From G963665595 sp963665595 (lineage in GTDB: Bacteria > Actinomycetota > Coriobacteriia > Coriobacteriales > CADBOM01): 64,000 nucleotides of DNA. The stretch is taken from assembly GCA_963665595.2 (NCBI GenBank), contig CAXXJK010000005.1:434001-498000 (forward strand), written 5' to 3'. Positions 51,922 through 61,168 of the stretch are shown here, one piece after another (the stretch's first letter is position 1; every line of letters begins with the position of its first letter). Under the pieces are notes generated by a model. That model had not been told where the DNA came from. It saw nothing but the letters and a program-made list of their open reading frames with translations, and made no database searches. The position numbers and the translations under genes were made by a program.

Positions 51922-52770
51922 CTAGGATTCCACGACAAAATTGTCGATCAAACGGGTGGTGCCAATATAGACAGCAAGCGCTATCAGAGTGCCGGTCTCG
52001 ATTCTGTCGATCGGTTCGATAGTCAGGCTGTCGACGGCTTCGATATAATCAACGCGCGCCAAGGACTCAGAATCGACCAAACGACGCATCGCATTCATCA
52101 CCTGCTGCGCGTCACGCTCGCCTTCTTCTACAAGCTGTTGGCCGAGCCTCACTGCTTTTGAAAGACAGCGTGCCGCAACGCGTTCGGCATCATTTAAATA
52201 GACATTACGACTTGACCGCGCGAGCCCATCTTCTTCTCGTATGATGGGGCAGCCAATCACCTCAACGTCAAACATAAGATCGCGCACCATCCGCCGGATG
52301 ATTGCGAGCTGTTGAGCATCTTTTTGTCCAAAATAGGCACGATCAGGAGTGATGACATTAAAGAGTTTTGCAACCACGGTGCATACTCCTCGAAAATGAG
52401 AAGGACGAGTCTGCCCACAGAGTTGCCTTGGCATGTCTGAGAGAATTTCCACATAGGTCATCGCATCGGGTTCATACATTTCACCTACAGAAGGATAGAA
52501 AATCAGGTCAGCTCCGACATGAGCGCAGAGCGTGCAGTCACGATCGAAATCACGCGGATAAGAATCTAGATCTTCGCCTATACCGAATTGCGTAGGGTTT
52601 ACGAATATACTGACAACAACACGATCGTTTTCCGAGACAGCAGCTCGTATCAGGCTCGCATGTCCTTCATGCAGATATCCCATAGTGGGCACGAGGCCCA
52701 CGCTGAGACCTTCACGTCTCCATTCGTGTACCTGCTGACGGACTTCCTTGATGGTTGTAACAACATGCAT
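51922..52770 (-). CDS. panC: Pantothenate synthetase
   Basis: 282 residues. VGLVPTMGYLHEGHASLI carries the HIGH-like motif, with FVNPTQFGIGEDLDSYPRD, FGQKDAQQLAIIRRMV and SSRNVYLND (KMSKS-like loop). Joins pantoate and beta-alanine using ATP. Four bases or fewer separate it from panD, and it is 32 bases after panB. Confidence 0.97.
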   Translation of the reverse strand: MHVVTTIKEVRQQVHEWRREGLSVGLVPTMGYLHEGHASLIRAAVSENDRVVVSIFVNPTQFGIGEDLDSYPRDFDRDCTLCAHVGADLIFYPSVGEMYEPDAMTYVEILSDMPRQLCGQTRPSHFRGVCTVVAKLFNVITPDRAYFGQKDAQQLAIIRRMVRDLMFDVEVIGCPIIREEDGLARSSRNVYLNDAERVAARCLSKAVRLGQQLVEEGERDAQQVMNAMRRLVDSESLARVDYIEAVDSLTIEPIDRIETGTLIALAVYIGTTRLIDNFVVES

Positions 52771-52802
52771 GTTTCGAATGCCTCTCTTATGGCTGTCTGC
52801 AG

Positions 52803-53630
52803 TTATCTTAAGCGTTCTGTGATGGTGTTATCCATCGTAAAACCGTGAGTTTCATCAGGGAAAGCGCACGCCTTCACTTCTTCATCGTAGGCGGCAAAGG
52901 CCGTTTTCATAGAGGCACCTAGTTCGGCAAAACGTTTAACAAACTTTGGCGTATAGTCGCTGAATAACCCTAGCATGTCCTGATATACAAGAATCTGTCC
53001 ATCGCAACCAACGCCAGCTCCGATACCAATGGTTGGAATGTCGAGCTTCTCGGTAATTAATGTAGCTAAGGGTGCAGGGATGCATTCCATGACCACAGAG
53101 AACGCGCCCGCTTCTTGCACGGCATATGCATCGTCTATCAGTTGGCGGGCGACGGCCTCACTTTTGCCCTGAACCTTGAAGCCCCCAAACGCATTGACCG
53201 ATTGGGGCGTCATGCCGATATGAGCCATAACCGGTATACCTGCTGAGACAATCGCTCGTATCTGTTCTTTGACAGATGCTCCGCCCTCAAGTTTGACAGC
53301 ATTTGCCCGAGCTTCTTTCACCAGGCGACCGGCATTTGCTACCGCTTGCTCTACGGATATCTGATAGGACATGAAGGGCATGTCTATGACAACAAGTGCA
53401 TGAGTACAACCCCGTGCAACGGCACCACCATAGGTGATCATGTCCTCCATGGTAACCGATAGGGTGTCTTCATAACCGAGCATAACATTGCCGAGCGAAT
53501 CACCCACCAACAAGGCATCTATATGTGCCGCATCCATCAGCTTGGCCATTGAATAGTCATAGCAGGTAAGCATCGAAATCTTATTGCCTCGTTGTTTCAT
53601 TTCGGCAAAGGTGGCAACTGTATTTCTCAT
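52803..53630 (-). CDS. panB: Ketopantoate hydroxymethyltransferase
   Basis: 275 residues from ATG 53630 (AAGGAG upstream; an in-frame GTG at 53639 is too close to the site). Motifs LTCYDYSMAKLMD, LLVGDSLGNVMLGYEDTLSVT, VKLEGGAS, MAHIGMTPQSVNAFGGFKVQG and GIGAGVGCDGQILVYQD. First committed step of pantothenate synthesis. Overlaps the DUF2520 gene slightly. Confidence 0.97.
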   Translation of the reverse strand: MRNTVATFAEMKQRGNKISMLTCYDYSMAKLMDAAHIDALLVGDSLGNVMLGYEDTLSVTMEDMITYGGAVARGCTHALVVIDMPFMSYQISVEQAVANAGRLVKEARANAVKLEGGASVKEQIRAIVSAGIPVMAHIGMTPQSVNAFGGFKVQGKSEAVARQLIDDAYAVQEAGAFSVVMECIPAPLATLITEKLDIPTIGIGAGVGCDGQILVYQDMLGLFSDYTPKFVKRFAELGASMKTAFAAYDEEVKACAFPDETHGFTMDNTITERLR

Positions 53631-54487
53631 TGATCGCACGCTCCTTCTAGAAGGTCTTCCATAGGCCCATAATCTCGTTCTGGGTGCTTGTCTTGTGCGA
53701 TGGAAAGCAGCTCAAGCGAGAGCAACCGATACATCGTACGGCTGTTGTAGTCAGGTAAAGCAGCGAGGTGACGTTTGACTGTTGCGGTGTCGCAGCGCTC
53801 TATCGGCCCCGTTAAACTGGCGGTGGGACCATCATCAACGATGTGTCGGATGTTTCCCAACAGAATAGGACGTAGCGCCTCAAGAGCGTCGTCTTCCGTG
53901 AAACCGCAGGAAACCAACAGATTGAGGCTTTCGGCGGCGAGGGCAACCATATGGTTGCTCGCGATTGCAGCTGCGGTATGGTAGCGTACTTTCATTTCAG
54001 GTGCGATGATTTGTACAGTATTGCCACACGATTCAAGCAGCGCTGAAATAACGTTTACTGCTTCCGTATTGCCTTCGAGGGTGAAATGGACGGTATCAAG
54101 CTCTGCGGGAGAACTAAAGCGATTGTTGATCGCAAAGAGAGGATGCATAGAGCAGGCAAATCCACCAGTCTCCTCTATATTCGGGAAGCCTTCGGCGGCA
54201 GTCAGCGCTCCACTGCAATGAACGAGAATCTTATCCTTGAGGGGGTAGGAGCGAAGATATCCGTATACATTGATGATCTCGCTGTCGGGCACGGTTGTCA
54301 GTATCAGATTACTGGCTTCCACGAGGGAGCGGGCATCACTATAGACAGACGTCGAGCAGAAAGCGGCAGCCTCTTGTGCATGGGTGTCGTCTAAACTTGA
54401 AAAACCAGCAATGTTAACACCTTTTGAGTGGAAATAGGAACCAAGTGTGCAACCTACTTTTCCAGCTCCGATGATACCTATCTTCAT
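53627..54487 (-). CDS. Rossmann-fold DUF2520 protein in the pantothenate operon
   Basis: 286 residues. The N-terminal NAD(P)-binding fold begins IGIIGAGKVGCTLGSYF; VHCSGALTAAEGF, FACSMHPLFAIN and the DUF2520 C-terminal helical domain (AAAIASNHMVALAAESLNLL, GPIERCDTATVKRHLAAL) follow. It leads the panBCD operon and overlaps panB. No classical panE is seen here, so it could supply ketopantoate reductase activity, but DUF2520 function is not established. Confidence 0.88.
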   Translation of the reverse strand: MKIGIIGAGKVGCTLGSYFHSKGVNIAGFSSLDDTHAQEAAAFCSTSVYSDARSLVEASNLILTTVPDSEIINVYGYLRSYPLKDKILVHCSGALTAAEGFPNIEETGGFACSMHPLFAINNRFSSPAELDTVHFTLEGNTEAVNVISALLESCGNTVQIIAPEMKVRYHTAAAIASNHMVALAAESLNLLVSCGFTEDDALEALRPILLGNIRHIVDDGPTASLTGPIERCDTATVKRHLAALPDYNSRTMYRLLSLELLSIAQDKHPERDYGPMEDLLEGACDQ

Positions 54488-54682
54488 GGGGATACCTCGC
54501 TTTCTCCGTCATCGTTCTCATAGTTCATGTGCACACGCATAAGCGGTAGATTGAGATGAGAAAACCTTTCCATCACACTAGTTTAACAAGATTGGAAGAA
54601 AAACGTGTGATGAAGGTCGCGAACCCGCATAAACAAGGAGCGACCTGCACTAAATCACAGCGTTGAAGACACACGCGAAGTG

Positions 54683-55034
54683 ATGAGTGAGAAAGATGCA
54701 GAACATTTGCTTTCAATGTTTTGGCCGGACGTTCGTCTTAAACGCTATAGTGAGATTTGGTCCGCTGATTCTTTGCCACCAGAGAGAAGGATGAGATATG
54801 CAGCTCTTATCAAAGGTATTTTTACCATGAAAGCGTTCTTTCGCGTATAGAAGATGTGCTAGGAGATGAAGGTTCATACCATGCACCTCTTAGGGCTACT
54901 GCTGGCCTAGTCAAGTAAACGATATTCCTTATCTGCTGTCGTTATGCTTACGTGTTCATGATAATTGGGGACGTTCTCCGGCGTTGTTGAATATTCGTTT
55001 GACAGATCACGACGGAAAAAGAGGATCAAAATAG
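54683..55034 (+). pseudogene. Frameshifted remnant of an unidentified gene
   Basis: Frame one gives MSEKDAEHLLSMFWPDVRLK, then WSADSLPPERRMRYAALIKG and a premature stop at 54848. A shifted frame continues with YHESVLSRIEDVLGDEG and ATAGLVK to a stop, and a third frame gives NDIPYLLSLCLRVHDNWGR and LLNIRLTDHDGKRGSK. The protein-like composition across three frames suggests a gene of about 115 codons with two frameshifts. Family not recognised. The 195 bases before it hold no gene. Confidence 0.45.
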
Positions 55035-55122
55035 CCACACGTTAAACGACGAAATCTGTTTTGGTTAAAGATACCCGTTATCGTGCATTCATCATGAAAT
55101 GCAATAGACGGGAGATCGTACC

Positions 55123-55878
55123 ATGGTTTCGAAGAAGCGGATTCTGGTGGGAGCGCTATGCGCTGTGGTGGCACTTTCCTGTGCACTCTTCGTGTATGTT
55201 GATATGCAGCAACAGATCGTCACCGCACGCAATGAGGCGGTTAACCGTTATGGCAGCGAGCAGGTTGAGGTACTGGTCGTACGCCATGACTTGATGGCAG
55301 GCGAACGTATTACAGAAGCCGATCTGAAGACCTCGCTGTGGATTAGTGCATTGCTTCCCGATGGCGCACTTTCTGATGCCGCGCAAGTGATAGGCAAGAC
55401 GGTTTCTATACCGTTGTTTTCCGGCGAGCCGGTGCTTGCAGAAAAGATAGGTAACTCAACGGGCCTGATACGAGTACCCGATGATCGTTGCGCAATTACC
55501 GTGCCAGTGACCAGCATCAAGGCATTAGGCGGGGAATTGCAGGCGGGGTCTCGCGTTGATGTGTATCTAACGTTGAAGTCGACCCCGCGGCTTCTGGATG
55601 CAGACGTTCTTATACTTTCAACCAGCAATAACGGCGTTTCGGCATCCACTACTACCACGTCATCACTATTTTCAAGCACTACCAGTACCGCCACAATCTC
55701 TTGGGTAACGTTGGCCGTCAAACCTGCGTTGGTGCAAGAGACCATAGCGGCCGCTGAGGCAAACGCGCTATTTCTCGTGCTTCCCGGCACTAAAGTTGCA
55801 GGTACGAGCACAAAACTCTCAGATGTGGTTTCATTTAATACGGGGATGAGAGGGGGTACTGATTATGGCCAGATCTGA
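55123..55878 (+). CDS. cpaB: Flp pilus assembly protein CpaB/RcpC
   Basis: 251 residues. An N-terminal membrane anchor (ILVGALCAVVALSCALFVYV) precedes a SAF domain (VEVLVVRHDLMAGERITEADL, IGKTVSIPLFSGEPVLAEKI) and a RcpC-type region (ALGGELQAGSRVDVYLTL). A Ser/Thr tract (STTTTSSLFSSTTSTATIS) interrupts the last third. Periplasm-facing component of the Tad secretion machine. First gene of the tad operon and overlaps the next by 14 bases. Confidence 0.85.
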   Translation: MVSKKRILVGALCAVVALSCALFVYVDMQQQIVTARNEAVNRYGSEQVEVLVVRHDLMAGERITEADLKTSLWISALLPDGALSDAAQVIGKTVSIPLFSGEPVLAEKIGNSTGLIRVPDDRCAITVPVTSIKALGGELQAGSRVDVYLTLKSTPRLLDADVLILSTSNNGVSASTTTTSSLFSSTTSTATISWVTLAVKPALVQETIAAAEANALFLVLPGTKVAGTSTKLSDVVSFNTGMRGGTDYGQI

Positions 55879-57247
55879 TAAGGAACAGCATCGACTTCCC
55901 CTGGTGCCTGGGTCGCAGGGAGAGCGTTTCATGCACCCGTTTGTACTCTGTTCATCAGCCGAAGTGGCCAGCGTCGTTGCAAATGCAGTTACATTGTTTA
56001 CTAATGGTGAAAGCTGCCGTTCGGCGCTTAGGCAGATGCATGCAGACCAACGAATAATAGTTGACTCGACAATACGCGATGTCGAGCCGGTTAATCTGGT
56101 CGCCGCTCTCCGTAAAGATGCTGCGAGACGAGGCATATATCTCATTGCTAATGATGCGACACCCTCTCAACTGAGCCGGGCATGGACGGCTGGCGCGAGC
56201 GATGTTATCACGTCAGCTCAGGCTCGCCGCCTTATGCTTGATGCTCAAGAGGAGCTCAGTAGTATGGTGCCGAGTGTTGAAAAACTGGGCGAGTCCTTCG
56301 GTGAGCCTCACTCCGTAGTGGCCGAGCCAGAGGGAGTGGCGTTTTCAGCAGCATCGCCAATAGAGGATGCAGTAGTATCTGCGTCTGCCACTCCGTTGTC
56401 ATCGGCATGCGCCGTTCAGATCCCTGGCGGCGGTATCGTACTTTCGTTTCTCTCGGGGAGTGGAGGGACGGGGAAAAGCACTCTCTCGCTCATCATGGCG
56501 TTACTGTTAAAACGGATTGGCGTGCGGGTCGTTCTCATTGATCTTGATCTTCAATTTGGTGATCTACGATTTCTCGCAGATGGAGAGCCAACCATTACAA
56601 ACAATGACATGCCGTTTACTGAAGCCAATAGTACGGTGCTCGCGCATTATCTAGACAAAAATGGATTTTGCTTCATATCGCCTCCATCTGAACCAGAGCG
56701 TGCTGAAGAATTAACAGAGCGTATAGCGCCCGTGATCGAGGCCGCGCGCGATCATTCTGATTTCGTTATTCTCAATACAGGATCTTTTTGGAACGAATTG
56801 CATGCGCTGGTTCTTGAAAACTCTGATCTTATTTGTCTGGTTATGGATCAACGCGCTACCTCCATTAATACCTGTAAACGTTGTGTCGAACTCTGTATAC
56901 GCCTTGAGGTACCGTTTTCTCGATTGCTCTATATCCTGAACCGTTGCTCATATCGTGCAGCATTTTCCCCTTTTGACTGTTCTCTCATGGTAGGAGGTGC
57001 CCCGGTTTATGGTATCGATAATGGGGGCTCGTTGGTGGAAGAGTTGCTCGAATTGGGAACTCCCGGTGAGCTGATTGACTCAAAGAACGCGGCGGTTTGT
57101 TCAGTTGCCGAGATGATCGACGGGTTTCTGAGAGAGTTTGCCTACGAGGATATATACCTTGAGCGCCTGAAGCCTTTTCTGCGTAAGAAGTATCTGTCAT
57201 CCATAAAAAAGAAGACGACAAAAGGCGGCGGCGATGACGCTTTCTGA
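55865..57247 (+). CDS. TadZ/CpaE-like ATPase
   Basis: 460 residues. An N-terminal receiver-like domain (about 1-125, RIIVDSTIRDVEPVNLVAAL, GIYLIANDATP) lacks an obvious phospho-Asp set. A linker leads to a MinD/ParA-type ATPase domain with deviant Walker A FLSGSGGTGKSTLSLIM and VVLIDLDLQFGDLRFLADG. TadZ localises the Tad machine at the cell pole. Overlaps tadA by 14 bases. Confidence 0.88.
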   Translation: MARSDKEQHRLPLVPGSQGERFMHPFVLCSSAEVASVVANAVTLFTNGESCRSALRQMHADQRIIVDSTIRDVEPVNLVAALRKDAARRGIYLIANDATPSQLSRAWTAGASDVITSAQARRLMLDAQEELSSMVPSVEKLGESFGEPHSVVAEPEGVAFSAASPIEDAVVSASATPLSSACAVQIPGGGIVLSFLSGSGGTGKSTLSLIMALLLKRIGVRVVLIDLDLQFGDLRFLADGEPTITNNDMPFTEANSTVLAHYLDKNGFCFISPPSEPERAEELTERIAPVIEAARDHSDFVILNTGSFWNELHALVLENSDLICLVMDQRATSINTCKRCVELCIRLEVPFSRLLYILNRCSYRAAFSPFDCSLMVGGAPVYGIDNGGSLVEELLELGTPGELIDSKNAAVCSVAEMIDGFLREFAYEDIYLERLKPFLRKKYLSSIKKKTTKGGGDDAF

Positions 57248-58538
57248 ACGTATGAAGCCTCTTCAGGAGACTGATTTGGCTGCAGGGTCTTCTGCGCTTG
57301 ATAGCTATCGTGACGAAATGCGCGCGGCTCTTTTTGATCAGGTATCAAGTGATACGATCGCTCGCTTGTTGCGCTCTGATGTCGCTTGTGCAGAACGTGA
57401 GGTTAAGGGCGCACTCCGCCTCATTGCCAAGCGCAGTCGTTTCGATTCGCTATCATCATATCAAAATGATCGTCTGCAACAGGAAGTGCTTGACCTAGTA
57501 ATAGGATACGGTCCGCTTGAGCCACTTCTTGAGGATCCCGAAATCACAGAAATCATGGTAAACGGGCCGCGCTCAGTGTTTTTTGAGAAAAACGGGCAGA
57601 TAAGCCCCGCATCTATAGTTTTTTCAGATGTGCGTGAGATTGAGCTTGTGATAGACCGCATTCTTGGCCCACTTGGACGCCATATTGACGAGCAAAGTCC
57701 GTTGGTATCTGCCCGTCTTCCTCAGGGATATCGCGTGAATGTGGTCATTGCGCCAATCGCTCTTGAGGGGCCTGTGGTTACCATCAGGAAGTTCAAAGAT
57801 GAAATCGTCTCACTCGAGGAACTTCTAAAACGTCAATCGCTTGACAAACAACTTGTAGAACTGCTCGACTGGCTTGTACAGATCCGATTCAACATAGCAG
57901 TAACCGGTGCGACGGGTAGCGGAAAGACAACATTTCTCAACGCACTGTCGGCATGCATTCCTTGCAGCGAACGGGTGATCACCATTGAGGATGCTGCTGA
58001 ACTATCGTTTAGGTCTCATTCTCATGTCGTACGGCTTGAGGCTCGCGGAAAAAGTACTGAAGGTACCGGTGAAATTACCATACGAGATCTGGTAATCAAT
58101 GCCCTGCGCATGCGTCCTGACCGCATTATCGTTGGTGAGTGTCGTGGCCCCGAGGCACTTGACATGCTCCAAGCTATGAACACTGGTCATGATGGTTCAT
58201 TAACTACGTTACACGCTAATTCGCCCTATGACGCGATCACGCGATTGGAGACGATGGTGCGCTATGGAGTTGATCTGCCGGTTGAGATGATAGATCGTCA
58301 GATTGCGGGGGCGCTTGATCTCATCATCCATCTTGAACGTAATGCTCATGGTGAGCGACGGGTTGTGGAGGTCGATTATGTGACTTTCTGCGAAACAGGC
58401 ATCTCTCTTGAAACCTGCTGTCAGTGGAACCAATCTCGCCAGTGCTATGACTGGAGAAAGCCCTCTTGGCTCAATCGTCTTTTTGATCAGCTTGAACATC
58501 GAGAAGAGGAGGTTTCCCGATGGGTCTCATCGCTTTAA
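57234..58538 (+). CDS. tadA: Tad secretion ATPase TadA/CpaF
   Basis: 434 residues. VLDLVIGYGPLEPLLEDPEITEIMVNG is the CpaF N-domain signature (read in parts). Walker A AVTGATGSGKTTFLN, VITIEDAAEL, Asp box with RPDRIIVGECRG and His box MNTGHDGSLTTLHANS follow. A secretion hexamer that drives pilin assembly. Overlaps tadB by 19 bases. Confidence 0.96.
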   Translation: MTLSERMKPLQETDLAAGSSALDSYRDEMRAALFDQVSSDTIARLLRSDVACAEREVKGALRLIAKRSRFDSLSSYQNDRLQQEVLDLVIGYGPLEPLLEDPEITEIMVNGPRSVFFEKNGQISPASIVFSDVREIELVIDRILGPLGRHIDEQSPLVSARLPQGYRVNVVIAPIALEGPVVTIRKFKDEIVSLEELLKRQSLDKQLVELLDWLVQIRFNIAVTGATGSGKTTFLNALSACIPCSERVITIEDAAELSFRSHSHVVRLEARGKSTEGTGEITIRDLVINALRMRPDRIIVGECRGPEALDMLQAMNTGHDGSLTTLHANSPYDAITRLETMVRYGVDLPVEMIDRQIAGALDLIIHLERNAHGERRVVEVDYVTFCETGISLETCCQWNQSRQCYDWRKPSWLNRLFDQLEHREEEVSRWVSSL

Positions 58539-59491
58539 TCGCTGCTGCTCTGATGGCAACAGGGGCAGCGATTGCGCTGCAGCCATTGTTATCACGTGCT
58601 TTCACCGCGGTTACGCATGGCCGGCAGTTGTGGACTCGTATGGGCAGAACGTCAAGAGAGGGCAGAGGTCGTATGCTCAACAGAGGATTCCCACTGTTTC
58701 GCGTTTTCGCGCTGGGTCTGTTGAGCTGGGATATAAGTGCACCAATTTTCAGGCAGATTCGCCGCATGCTACACCAGAAGGGCTACTCCTGTGACTTGCA
58801 CCCTTTGACAGAACTGGTGTTGCTCGGATTCCTCGTATGCTTTTTTATGTTGTGGGTTCTGTTGGAGTCTTGTGTCAGCGCGCTGTTGCTCATCATACTT
58901 CTCGTTCTGAGCATTGGCTGTGGATATACACGTCAAGAAACGCGGCTGTTTGCCCGGCTACTTGAGCAACTGCCTGATGCGATGCATTGGCTGGGAATCT
59001 GTGCTCTATCGGGGCTTACCTTGACGCAAGCTTTCGAAAGAACTGCAGAGGGTTTGCATGCTCCTCTGTCTGATGAATTTGCACAGGTAGCCTTTGATTT
59101 GCAGGCAGGGAAAGATGTCCAGACCTCACTCGACGCATTGAGCAAACGGGTGCCCCTTGCCGAAATGCAGTATCTCGCGATTGCAGTATCGGTTCAGAAG
59201 CGGACGGGAGGTTCGCTAAAAACGTTGCTCGATAAAAGCGCAGAAGCGGTCACCGCGGCAAGTAATTTGCGAAGAATGTTACGCGTCCAGACGGCGCAGG
59301 CTCGCTTTTCTGCATGGATTGTGACTCTGATGCCGCTTGCCATACTCGTTATTATCTCATGTGCCAGCCCGGGATACCTATCTACCTTCTTCGGCTCTTT
59401 TGCGGGCTGTGTACTTTTTGCTCTCGCTGTAATGATGGAAATTGTTGGTGTCTATCTTATCCGCCGTATTCTCGGTTTGAGAATCGCATGA
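58520..59491 (+). CDS. tadB: Tad inner-membrane platform protein TadB
   Basis: 323 residues with an N-terminal helix, a central pair (LVLLGFLVCFFMLWVLLE, LLLIILLVLSIGCGYT) and a type II secretion F domain (LPDAMHWLGICALSGLTLTQA, QAGKDVQTSLDALSKRVP, YLAIAVSVQKRTGGSLKTLL), ending in two helices. Forms the assembly platform with TadC. Overlaps tadC at ATGA. Confidence 0.92.
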   Translation: MGLIALIAAALMATGAAIALQPLLSRAFTAVTHGRQLWTRMGRTSREGRGRMLNRGFPLFRVFALGLLSWDISAPIFRQIRRMLHQKGYSCDLHPLTELVLLGFLVCFFMLWVLLESCVSALLLIILLVLSIGCGYTRQETRLFARLLEQLPDAMHWLGICALSGLTLTQAFERTAEGLHAPLSDEFAQVAFDLQAGKDVQTSLDALSKRVPLAEMQYLAIAVSVQKRTGGSLKTLLDKSAEAVTAASNLRRMLRVQTAQARFSAWIVTLMPLAILVIISCASPGYLSTFFGSFAGCVLFALAVMMEIVGVYLIRRILGLRIA

Positions 59492-60162
59492 GAACCCTTC
59501 TCGTTACTATGGCCGCTTGTTTTGCCCTTCTCGGCGCATTAGCTTTGCTGATACCAGCAGGCCCTCTGTCTTTGCGTTTGAGAACGAGGGGTAGGAGAGG
59601 GAATCGGGGACTATTAGGCGGCAGAGCCAGAAACAGATCTTGTAGAGTTTTTCAGGGGACATTCAAATGTATTAAAAACGTTACCTTTCGTTTTGGAAAA
59701 GCATCACGGCGTGAAGAGTTTGAACAAGCGGTTCCTCAGATGATAGATATGGTAGTACTTGGCCTACAGGCAGGGCTTTCGTTTGATCAGGCATTCATGC
59801 TCTATGCTGATCGTTTTGAGTCGGATTTTGCACAAATGTGTCAACGCTCTGGCATGGCATGGCAGAGTGGCCTTGCTTCACGTTCGGATGCGCTACGAGA
59901 TCTAGCGACAGATATTGATGTGGATGCATTTCACCGTATGGTGGATCTGGTAACGCTTGCTCTCCAGTATGGTGTCACGTTAACGCCGCTGCTTCTTTTG
60001 CTTGCCGATGACGCACGAAAAACTTATAGAGCACGTGTTGAAGAACAGGTTCTCAAGGCAGGCACGAGAATGCTTATTCCGACAGGACTTTTGATCTTAC
60101 CTGCTCTGCTCATGATTGTTATGGGTCCGGCGATCATTCAGATCGTAGAAGAGTTTTTCTAA
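59488..60162 (+). CDS. tadC: Tad inner-membrane platform protein TadC
   Basis: 224 residues from ATG 59488, which overlaps the tadB stop (ATGA). A membrane segment at the start, a basic stretch (RLRTRGRRGNRG), then a T2SF domain: AVPQMIDMVVLGLQAGLSFDQAF, DIDVDAFHRMVDLVTLALQYG, LLADDARKTYRARVEEQVLKAG and a C-terminal helix. Pairs with TadB. Confidence 0.92.
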   Translation: MRTLLVTMAACFALLGALALLIPAGPLSLRLRTRGRRGNRGLLGGRARNRSCRVFQGTFKCIKNVTFRFGKASRREEFEQAVPQMIDMVVLGLQAGLSFDQAFMLYADRFESDFAQMCQRSGMAWQSGLASRSDALRDLATDIDVDAFHRMVDLVTLALQYGVTLTPLLLLLADDARKTYRARVEEQVLKAGTRMLIPTGLLILPALLMIVMGPAIIQIVEEFF

Positions 60163-60237
60163 GCATCGTTAATTTTGGGATTGCTCGGGGCTTGGTCGTG
60201 CCATGAGGAGATAACAGTATTGAAAGGAACGAGGGAC

Positions 60238-60438
60238 ATGAGATGTACACGCCAGATTTTCATAAAGATTTACACGGTATTTTGTCAGTTTATGAGGGAT
60301 ACGAAGGGGCAGGGGACGACAGAATACGCAATTCTTGTCGGAGTCTTGGTGGTTATTGCCATCGTTGCGGTAGCACTTTTCAAAGGACGGCTGCAAGAGC
60401 TATGGACTTCTATTGCGAGTGGCATCAACAGTCTGTAG
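60238..60438 (+). CDS. Flp-type pilin
   Basis: 66 residues from ATG 60238 (AAAGGA nine bases upstream). A leader of about 20 residues ends at G in DTKGQGTTEYAILVGVLVVIA, the Flp/class III cleavage pattern with Glu at +5, followed by one hydrophobic helix and a short tail. Probably the major pilin and processed by a prepilin peptidase that is not in this window. Confidence 0.85.
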   Translation: MRCTRQIFIKIYTVFCQFMRDTKGQGTTEYAILVGVLVVIAIVAVALFKGRLQELWTSIASGINSL

Positions 60439-60452
60439 GTAGACACCCTCTC

Positions 60453-60647
60453 TTGCGAGAGTGGTGTACAAAAGGCCAAGGTACTGTTGAATTTGTTGTC
60501 GTAGCGCTCGTTTTTCTTGCTATGACGATGGGAATCCATGCGCTTTGGCAGTTTGTCGGCGAAGGTCTGTTGGTGGTTCATGCGGCCGAAAGCGCTTCCC
60601 ATAGTCTGGGGATGTATCAGATGTTGCGGGACACATTTCTCTTTTGA
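60453..60647 (+). CDS. Short TadE-like pseudopilin
   Basis: 64 residues from TTG 60453, the only start in frame after the pilin stop; no ATG or GTG is available. KGQGTVEFVVVALVFLAMTMG matches a class III signal and helix, then a short extracellular part (HAAESASHSLGMYQMLRDTF). The rare start and weak ribosome site suggest low or coupled translation. Likely a minor pilin. Confidence 0.7.
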   Translation: MREWCTKGQGTVEFVVVALVFLAMTMGIHALWQFVGEGLLVVHAAESASHSLGMYQMLRDTFLF

Positions 60648-60663
60648 TTGAAGAAGGCGTGCA

Positions 60664-61137
60664 ATGTATCTGAATAACCAGCGAAATACCTGTCACGGGC
60701 AAGCTACGGTAGAAGCTGCGTTCTTGCTTCCTTTGATCTTCATGGCTTTCATGTTGCTGATGCAACCGGCAATTTTGCTGTATGACCGAATTGTTATGGA
60801 GGCGGCGGCAGGTAAAGTGGCACGTCTAGCGGCGACATCTTCTTCCTTGGCATTGACAAAAGAGTCGTTCAAAGAAGTTGCGCTTTCATATTTGGGAGCA
60901 ATTCCTCCTGTTGCGCTGTTCCATGTTCATGATGAAAGCTGTTCGTATGAGATAGCGGTTGAAGGCGCTGAGGCGAAAGGCAGAATTACGGTCACCATTA
61001 TCAATCGAGTTCAACCGTTGCCTTTGATATCCGTTGCTGTAAACGCAATCGGCCTCACAGACGATACGGGAGCCTTCGTAATACGTGTGACGGCGAGTGC
61101 GCCGACTTCATTAGAGACGGTAGCGGTAAGCAAGTAA
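60664..61137 (+). CDS. TadE-like minor pilin
   Basis: 157 residues. HGQATVEAAFLLPLIFMAFML is a TadE-type signal and helix (Glu at +5 of the cleavage site). The external domain (about 110 residues) contains one Cys and ends in FVIRVTASAPTSLETV. Ribosome site GAAGGCG. A minor component of the Tad pilus. Confidence 0.82.
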   Translation: MYLNNQRNTCHGQATVEAAFLLPLIFMAFMLLMQPAILLYDRIVMEAAAGKVARLAATSSSLALTKESFKEVALSYLGAIPPVALFHVHDESCSYEIAVEGAEAKGRITVTIINRVQPLPLISVAVNAIGLTDDTGAFVIRVTASAPTSLETVAVSK

Positions 61138-61168
61138 AGCAATAGTTTGAATGTGGAGGGGCACTGAC

